In this document: piece by piece, positions 59,201-64,000 of the stretch
Layout of the letters: each line of letters opens with the position of its first letter
Position numbering within the stretch: the stretch's first letter is position 1
NCBI RefSeq assembly: GCF_000497045.1
Contig: NW_015961948.1
Span: forward strand, 310,001-374,000
Direction: 5' to 3'
Source: Kalmanozyma brasiliensis GHG001
Lineage: Eukaryota > Basidiomycota > Ustilaginomycetes > Ustilaginales
Length of the DNA stretch: 64,000 nt
Notes under the pieces: generated by a model
What the model was told of the DNA's origin: nothing
Seen by the model: the letters and a program-made list of their open reading frames with translations, nothing else
Databases searched by the model: none
Program-made: the position numbers and the translations under genes

Positions 59201-61842
59201 ACGGCGCTCGCTCGAACTCCAGTGACGTAAGGCGCGATACGAGCGAGCTCGTCTCCGCCTCGGCTTCCACCCTGCTGCCCGTGCAAGCAAACGGAGCTGA
59301 CAAATCACCACGTGTCTCTTCGAGCTCTCGGCCATCCCTCAGCGGACAGCTGTCTGCAGGCACTGCGCCTTCCGATGCCGAAGCCAAGCTGTCTTCCGAG
59401 AAGCCCGAGAAGAAGGTGTCACTGTCCGCCTACCTGCCGTACGATGACGAGGAGGCGACCGAGTACGCTGAACGCATCGCTTCGACGGCGCCCAAATCGC
59501 AGATCGCAGCCATTCTGGCTTCGAACGCCGATGTCTTCTATGTCGAAGCGCTTCAGCATTTCATGAGCCGCTTCTGGTTCAACAGTCTTCCGCTCGACAT
59601 CGCGTTGAGGAAACTACTCATGGACCTGCATTTGCCCAAAGAGACGCAACAGATCGATCGAATGATGGAGGCGTTTGCGAAACGGTACAACGAGTGTAAC
59701 AACGGCCTTTTCGCTTCGGACGATCAGCCGTACATTCTGTCGTTCTCGCTGATGATGCTGCACACGGATGCGTTCAACAAAAACGCCAAGAACAAGATGA
59801 CAAAGGCCGACTACCTCAGAAATACGGGCGCCAGTGGCGTGCCGACCGAGATCTTGGAATACCTCTACGACAATTTGACGTTTACGCAATTCATCTACAT
59901 CGAGGACGAAGAGGCCTCGGGCAAGCGACGCCCATCGGAAGCCTCGGGCATGTCGCTTCCAGCTTCAAGCATGTCGACCTCGCTGGGATCGCAATCGGGA
60001 GCGGCAGCAAACCAGCGCCTCAAGATCGACCCTTACTTCCTGATTGCGCAAGGGCGTTTGGGCGAGCTGCGACCGGACCTGGAAGATTTGATTCCAGAGG
60101 ACACGCCATTCTCCTGCACCGGGTCTTTGCCAACGTTCGACGTGGAACGACTCAACTCTGCCTTCCTCCACGCACCAAGCATCGAGATCGTCACCACCAA
60201 ACCCGCTGGTGAAGAGCCAGGCGCAGCCGCAGCGAGCCCACTCGACGTCGAAGAGGAAGTCGTTTCTCTCAAGGTCACCAAGGTCGGCGTGGTCAATCGA
60301 AAAGACGACGTTTCGGATGGGGGCAAAAAGGGTGCATCTCGCAAGTGGAAGACGAGCGGACTTCTGCTGACAGGCTCACAGCTGTTGCTGTTCAAGGATG
60401 TCATCTGGATCAATGCGCTGCAGTCGCAAATCCTTGATCAGGTCGGGCACTCACTCTTGAACAACGGCATTCCATCCGACGAGGACGGCGCCGACGACGT
60501 GGTGGAAGGCGGCGTTGTCATTACGCCAAGGATCACGTATTTCCGCCCGGACGGTGTCATCTCGCTTGCCGATGCGGTGGCGGTGAAGGACCAGTCGTAC
60601 GGCAAGTACGACCATGTCTTCCGACTAGTGGCCGCCAAGGGCCGACAGTACCTCGTTCAGGCTCAAAGCGAGGACGACCTGAACGATTGGATCCACAAGA
60701 TCAACTTCTGCGCCAGCTTCCGCACGTCGAACATCAAGATTCGCGGTCTCGACTTGGCACCTCGCGTTGGCCCCGGCGCCGCACTGAACGACGCGGACAC
60801 GGCAGAACGGTTCGCATCGCTAGCGAAACGGTCGTTCTCGGGCTCGGAACGTGCGACTCGAAGAATGGATGCTGATGAAAGCGGAAGATCGACGCCGATC
60901 GGCGACGACAGCGGCGAGGTTTCTCGAGACGGCACATCGCGATCCAGCATGGACCCAGTGACGAGACCGGGTGACAGCAGCCAACCAGCACGCCCTCGCT
61001 CGTCTGCCTCCCTTCGACTCAGCCCAGCTTCGTCTGCGATTCAAAAGCGAGCTCGGGCGCGTCGCGAGTTGATGCTGACCAAGATTGCCGAATCCGAGGT
61101 GCAATTAGAGCGAGCCACGTCGCGACTGTCGGAGGAGATCCGACTGGCTCGACACTTTGCCATCTTGACGCCCTTCCTCAAGACGACGCGGGATCGCATC
61201 GAGATGTCGGCTCTGCCCTTGGCCAACCGGATCCGGTCCCTCCGATTGGATGTGGCCAAGACCGAGGCGCGATGCAAGATCTTGCGTCTAGACTTGGCTG
61301 CAGGCGAGAGGGTGGCACGAGCCCTGCTGCCAAACACGTACCTGTCGTCGTCGGCGATCCGAGCAGCGAGTCGACTGCCTTCTGGCCAGGTCGGCACGCC
61401 GCAGCTGATGGAAATGGGCCGTGCCTCTGACTCGCAGTCGCAGTTCGAAGATCTCTTTGGGGCGCCTGGCAGCAACGGGGCCAGCGCTCAGGATTTGACG
61501 TCGATGCCAGCTTCGCTGTCTGGAACGATCAACAAGCCAGCATCGCATCAACGGAGCCAGATGAATCTCAACGCGGTCTCTGAGCAGCCGGCGGATGAAT
61601 CACCGGTGATGGCGGGTGGACGACCGCTGCCCGACGCTGAAGTCGAGACGACACAGCCTGGCACGGAGAGGAAACTGAACAAGAAGCACTCGGCTACAGA
61701 CGAAGTTCCGCAAGACTGGGACTTGAGCCAGGTGGCGAGGCCAGGCACAAATCGCATCAGTCTGGTGAACCTGCCTTCGCCCAACGAGCTGGAGCAGGCT
61801 ACGGGCGGACGATTCCGATTTGGTCGAGACACGTCCGAGTGA
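56221..61842 (+). CDS. Syt1-type ArfGEF with Sec7 and PH domains
   Basis: A single exon of 1873 aa. Residues ~1-1065 are Ser/Ala/Arg-rich and disordered. The Sec7 domain (~1070-1225) has DIALRKLLMDLHLPKETQQI with the catalytic glutamic finger E1141, IDRMMEAFAKRYNECN, and FSLMMLHTDAFNKNAKNKMT. The usual Gly before the glutamate is Lys here, and the helices before the finger are short, as in the fungal Sec7-PH group. A PH domain follows (~1370-1500: SRKWKTSGLLLTGSQLLLF, YLVQAQSEDDLNDWIHKI), then a helical segment (~1610-1700). Such proteins load GTP on Arf/Arl GTPases at Golgi or endosomal membranes and link to secretion and polarity. Phosphoregulation of the long tail is likely but inferred. 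Confidence 0.9.
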   Translation: MASTVKGREEAPPASPTQREPQRGLEALSNFYGRLSADHRTRNQEASLSSYASSMRRTSSGTEFYNARSAHGGDEVTPAGNASPTQPRSPRVYTSFSAAAAAASRSSLNKRASQASIPGNPTAPSSIRNSSALSSPRTNTFPAYANQTTSNSGAGVAASGLASAAAPSKGTSFDIAAINRYSPSTFASAFPWLSSSSDAASKRTRQAPTDYSKADSSKAASYKSKTDSPPVAQYSQGKGFGWSPTKDQTPRKSNSKARPDLQGSQITPVGRGLGLESSSELDLPGRMRDQRKGAPAPPRLSQDPVALGLDAEVKPRSSFSKDSAFSRLGRAFRRKSKTGSDLKADIRADLRNAPPVPALPSSIPGKLSDPLAAKALEPSSGYPDRSIEGAKPSMDVSAKDLQLKASAATEQTSAIDASLHGSTEPEANSSTTDSAQANVNKGSPTRRPMSMDSTTSSARRRSLAFLASAISMGGIASEAEGGSNDKPFEREAAISESKEDPDTPTRNPKAAAAIPTLPSRSTSITASHIDSDTSMDRQTVAAEPTATSSSAAMSRMSSADRRRLEPKSPTRDDHVPSILTDFLQMDAQGSPKDAKRGESKKQSRSARDDSSAADISTDSSKAALESSHSGASGGRRSSLSSSPKDARAIKGLFASPSAGPNMGVFTSPFSAAPLTSAASGLWNRTRRTSDRRPSASSRSFQSEDTESMLSGSRRGSAAVAAPESGNRDEQQSITVAAGRNTDGKAGQTRGTTEAEKAKKTRSFGNLRAMARKTSTEVMPRASTSQLPSSSDASVPHRDVNSVSQEGSPSRTRSVASRFLRRPKTSGENAGMAGKRSTEAANRVESFLSSRRGSGLGRASMDTSGLSPKPYTSSPMEGNFDTLASQDPAATPRMSRDTTNERQGSNRSIDQSRTSGLDRKESSLFGRRPSEQSVGAITPSSSRIESQGGAGGLFGSPATRPRTSSLIPSFGFSKSRLASSADLDGASKSPGSFANGARSNSSDVRRDTSELVSASASTLLPVQANGADKSPRVSSSSRPSLSGQLSAGTAPSDAEAKLSSEKPEKKVSLSAYLPYDDEEATEYAERIASTAPKSQIAAILASNADVFYVEALQHFMSRFWFNSLPLDIALRKLLMDLHLPKETQQIDRMMEAFAKRYNECNNGLFASDDQPYILSFSLMMLHTDAFNKNAKNKMTKADYLRNTGASGVPTEILEYLYDNLTFTQFIYIEDEEASGKRRPSEASGMSLPASSMSTSLGSQSGAAANQRLKIDPYFLIAQGRLGELRPDLEDLIPEDTPFSCTGSLPTFDVERLNSAFLHAPSIEIVTTKPAGEEPGAAAASPLDVEEEVVSLKVTKVGVVNRKDDVSDGGKKGASRKWKTSGLLLTGSQLLLFKDVIWINALQSQILDQVGHSLLNNGIPSDEDGADDVVEGGVVITPRITYFRPDGVISLADAVAVKDQSYGKYDHVFRLVAAKGRQYLVQAQSEDDLNDWIHKINFCASFRTSNIKIRGLDLAPRVGPGAALNDADTAERFASLAKRSFSGSERATRRMDADESGRSTPIGDDSGEVSRDGTSRSSMDPVTRPGDSSQPARPRSSASLRLSPASSAIQKRARARRELMLTKIAESEVQLERATSRLSEEIRLARHFAILTPFLKTTRDRIEMSALPLANRIRSLRLDVAKTEARCKILRLDLAAGERVARALLPNTYLSSSAIRAASRLPSGQVGTPQLMEMGRASDSQSQFEDLFGAPGSNGASAQDLTSMPASLSGTINKPASHQRSQMNLNAVSEQPADESPVMAGGRPLPDAEVETTQPGTERKLNKKHSATDEVPQDWDLSQVARPGTNRISLVNLPSPNELEQATGGRFRFGRDTSE

Positions 61843-62769
61843 CAGACGTCTTGGGCGTCAGCAGGGACATGTCATCGGATAGTGCTTCATCGTAATGGAA
61901 CAAGGGCTGCACTATTCATTGTTTCATCTGTGTGATTGATTGTCCCCGCGTTACCCGCATGAGGTTAGGGTGCGGGGTAGACTGTGGATGCTTATGACCG
62001 GAGTGTTGGGAAGCGCGAGGTTGCTTCTCGCGCGAAATTCGAAGCTCACGGTCTGGCACACGCACGAAACTCGGTCCCACTTTCGGCGTCAGTCGTGCGA
62101 CATCGAGGCTCGCTTCTGGAACGACGGCGAGCATGTGCCGTCTTCTCCCAAAGGCCGCGAGTTGCATCGACGTCTCATCTACATGCTGTGAGGAGCGTAG
62201 ACCGCACTCAAGCGTGTCTCTGGTCTGAGATCGCGTTGATATGAATGAAGTGGATCGACCGATGCATCAGCAAGAGACCCGATCTGTTGACGAGCAGAGT
62301 AGGCCTCGAGGCTCAAGCACGCGAGAATGGAAATTGCAGCGTGAAAGCGTTGACGCAAAGGGTCGGACTCGAAAGGGCAGATCTGGACGAAAATCCGGCA
62401 CTTGGGCAGTCTTACCGGATCCAGAGCTGAAAACGTAGCCGGACTTCGACACGGTCGACGACCTGTTTGTGTTGCTCGCCAGACCTTGATCTTCGATGCA
62501 AGGGCAATTGGGGCAGCCAAGCTCGCTAGCAAGCGCGCACCGCAGATGAGAATGTCATTTCACATGAGATGCCTGCCACCCCAGAGTGCGAGGATGAAAG
62601 TGTGCGAGATCCTCTATGCCCGGCTGGCGTTGCTCGCCTGTGCTCGACATGGCTCTCGCATCGCTTGGTGCCAAGCTGTGCGCGTGAGGGATGAGCGGTG
62701 CTTGCTCGGGCTGGCTAGTCCGGGCATCACATCCTTTGCTCACTGTGTGGCTTTCAAGGCACTGTCAAT
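61843..62769. other. intergenic 3' of the Sec7 gene
   Basis: About 0.9 kb. Only short frames without family likeness are seen on either strand, and no RNA gene was found. Confidence 0.45.
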
Positions 62770-63162
62770 TCAGGTGCGAGTGTGGGGAAGCATAACAGGG
62801 CAAAGTGATCCGTCCGTGCGAATGGATCGACTACAAAGCCAACCAAGCGCCCGAGAAGGATGTTGAGAGCCGGCGTGGTTGAGATCTGGTTGCTCGCTCG
62901 TAGCCTTGCCCGGCTGGATGGCAGACCGGCTCAAACGGGCGTTGAACTCCACACTTTTCGGCAACAGACGCCCGCTGCTGTCACTGCCGTGCACGTCCAA
63001 TTTCTCTCGAATGAGCCGGATCGAGACTGCCACTTTTCCCTGCTGAATTGCCTCGACTTCGCGCACGAAACCCAAGAAGTACCGGTGGGCTTGCTCGCCT
63101 GTCTGATGGCCCGTACAAGCGGTCTGAGCAATCACAAGCAGCCAGTCCGCACTCACGCTCAT
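62770..63162 (-). CDS. possible small orphan gene
   Basis: An ATG at 63162 opens a 130-codon frame on the minus strand, divergent from FOX2. The middle looks protein-like (YFLGFVREVEAIQQGKVAVS, SIRLIREKLDVHGSDSS), while the last ~35 codons look random. Third positions are moderately G/C-rich. No family is recognised and no intron is needed. Chance openness in GC-rich DNA is a real alternative. Confidence 0.2.
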   Translation of the reverse strand: MSVSADWLLVIAQTACTGHQTGEQAHRYFLGFVREVEAIQQGKVAVSIRLIREKLDVHGSDSSGRLLPKSVEFNARLSRSAIQPGKATSEQPDLNHAGSQHPSRALGWLCSRSIRTDGSLCPVMLPHTRT

Positions 63163-63434
63163 GCTCACCAGCTCCGTTGAAATACGCTGCGACCCCACAC
63201 CTCGCCTTTCCTTCTCGCTTCTGCTTTATCGCTTCGTTCGCATTCTCCTTTCATCCATCATCTATCCTCCCTCCTCATCCGTTTCTCATTCCTGGTTCCG
63301 TCCTTCCCATCGGCACCATCACCAGCAAAACGGCTAGACGGTCATCCATCCCATCTCGTACCGTCTTGACAGTGCATACGTTCACAGACACCCTCGCATT
63401 ATAGCCGCCTAGTACGGCAAACACATCCGTCACA
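63163..63434 (+). promoter_or_regulatory. FOX2 upstream region
   Basis: A strongly pyrimidine-rich leader (TTTCCTTCTCGC..., 63205-63300) precedes the FOX2 ATG at 63435, which has the context TCACAATG. No TATA box is seen. Confidence 0.4.
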
Positions 63435-64000
63435 ATGTCCGACTTCCCTTCTACCGAGGGCGGCAAGATCTCGTTCAAAGGTCGTGTCGTCGTCGTCACC
63501 GGTGCCGGTAACGGTCTCGGCAAGGCGTAAGTATTCAATCCCGCTCCACAGAGCTGCTGGTGCAGACAGGAGATGATTCCATGAGACTGACGACGAACCC
63601 TTCCATTCGATGTCTTTTTCTATGATGATTGCAGATACGCCCTCTTCTTCGCTTCTCGCGGAGCAAAGGTCCTCGTCAACGATCTTGGCCCCTCTGCCAA
63701 GGACAAGGACAAGAAGGCCGCCGATGTCGTCGTCGAGGAGATCACCAAGGCTGGCGGTGAGGCCATCGCCAACTACAACTCCAACACCGAGGGTGACAAG
63801 ATCATCAAGCAGGTCATTGACAAGTGGGGTCGCGTCGATGTTGTTATCAACAACGCCGGTATCCTTCGTGACAAGTCCTTCAAGGCCATGAGCGACAAGG
63901 AATGGGACCAGATCACCGCTGTCCACATCACCGGCTCGTACGCCTGTGCCAAGGCCGCTTGGCCCCACATGCGCAAGCAAAAGTTCGGCCGTATCATCAA
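63435..64000 (+). CDS. FOX2: peroxisomal multifunctional beta-oxidation enzyme (hydroxyacyl-CoA dehydrogenase / hydratase), 3' truncated by window end
   Basis: Model join(63435..63526,63635..>64000); the 108-nt intron (GTAAGT...TTGCAG, phase 2) restores GNGLGKA-YALFFASRGAKVL. The visible 152 residues are the first short-chain dehydrogenase domain of FOX2/MFE-2: GRVVVVTGAGNGLGKAYAL (NAD-binding TGxxxGxG), VLVNDLG, NNAGILRDKSF and the catalytic Tyr region approached at ITGSYACAKAAWPHMRKQ. The window ends just before the YxxxK motif. The full enzyme (usually ~900 aa) has two dehydrogenase domains and a 2-enoyl-CoA hydratase domain and breaks down fatty acids in peroxisomes. It is induced by fatty acids in other fungi. 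Confidence 0.93.

Noticed and set aside
59425..59885. Suspected loss of the Sec7 catalytic glutamate (IAAILA in place of IGEYLG)
   Set aside because: The catalytic glutamic finger of Sec7 domains is in the FRLPGEAQKIDR motif, here LHLPKETQQIDR with E1141 present.

Overview
The window is nuclear DNA of a filamentous or dimorphic fungus, most probably a smut-type basidiomycete (Ustilaginales and relatives). The grounds are the gene set (SPC7, SPT5, APC5, BUD32, TOM7, MRP10, TUF1, FOX2, BNA7), the GC-rich codon use, very long intronless genes, and short introns (50-110 nt) with GTRNGT donors and CTGAC-type branch points. The species call is inference; no organism-specific marker was seen. There are two 25-N assembly gaps (23-47 and 26499-26523), each beside low-complexity sequence. 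I found no tRNA, rRNA, transposon or CRISPR array.

1-10.9 kb holds metabolic genes: a gap-truncated GFA/allantoinase-like fusion, an acetyltransferase/Mss4 fusion, a GH5 exo-beta-glucanase, kynurenine formamidase BNA7, an acyl-protein thioesterase and a mitochondrial PIG3-like quinone reductase. 10.9-14.9 kb is gene-poor, with an AT-rich island and a few weak exon-like segments. 14.9-24.1 kb has a Ser-rich orphan, a candidate 32-aa spliced microprotein, a PAF-acetylhydrolase, a repetitive LEA-like protein built from alternating 18- and 22-residue helical units, and a NAT9-like acetyltransferase.

24.1-41.8 kb is a core information-processing block, largely in divergent pairs: TFIIIA/SNAPC3 (two small-RNA-gene transcription factors sharing one 391-bp promoter region), TUF1/SPT5, DUS1/SPC7 and MRP10/SEC61B. 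41.8-52.5 kb has a two-domain fasciclin GPI protein, BUD32 (with a possible spliced in-frame C-terminal extension), a hotdog thioesterase, APC5 (three exons) and TOM7 (four exons for 52 codons). 52.5-64 kb has an orphan coiled-coil protein, a giant Syt1-type Sec7-PH ArfGEF and the 5' part of the peroxisomal multifunctional beta-oxidation gene FOX2, cut by the window end.

There is no operon logic; links between genes are promoter sharing and pathway. The points most worth following are the BUD32 tandem splice donors that decide between the canonical stop and an extra exon, the dyad-repeat LEA-like protein, the TFIIIA-SNAPC3 pair, two domain fusions, and tiny genes (SEC61B, TOM7, the microprotein) hidden by introns that simple ORF calling misses. 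All gene models are by eye from splice consensus and protein family knowledge; none was checked by database search or RNA data.
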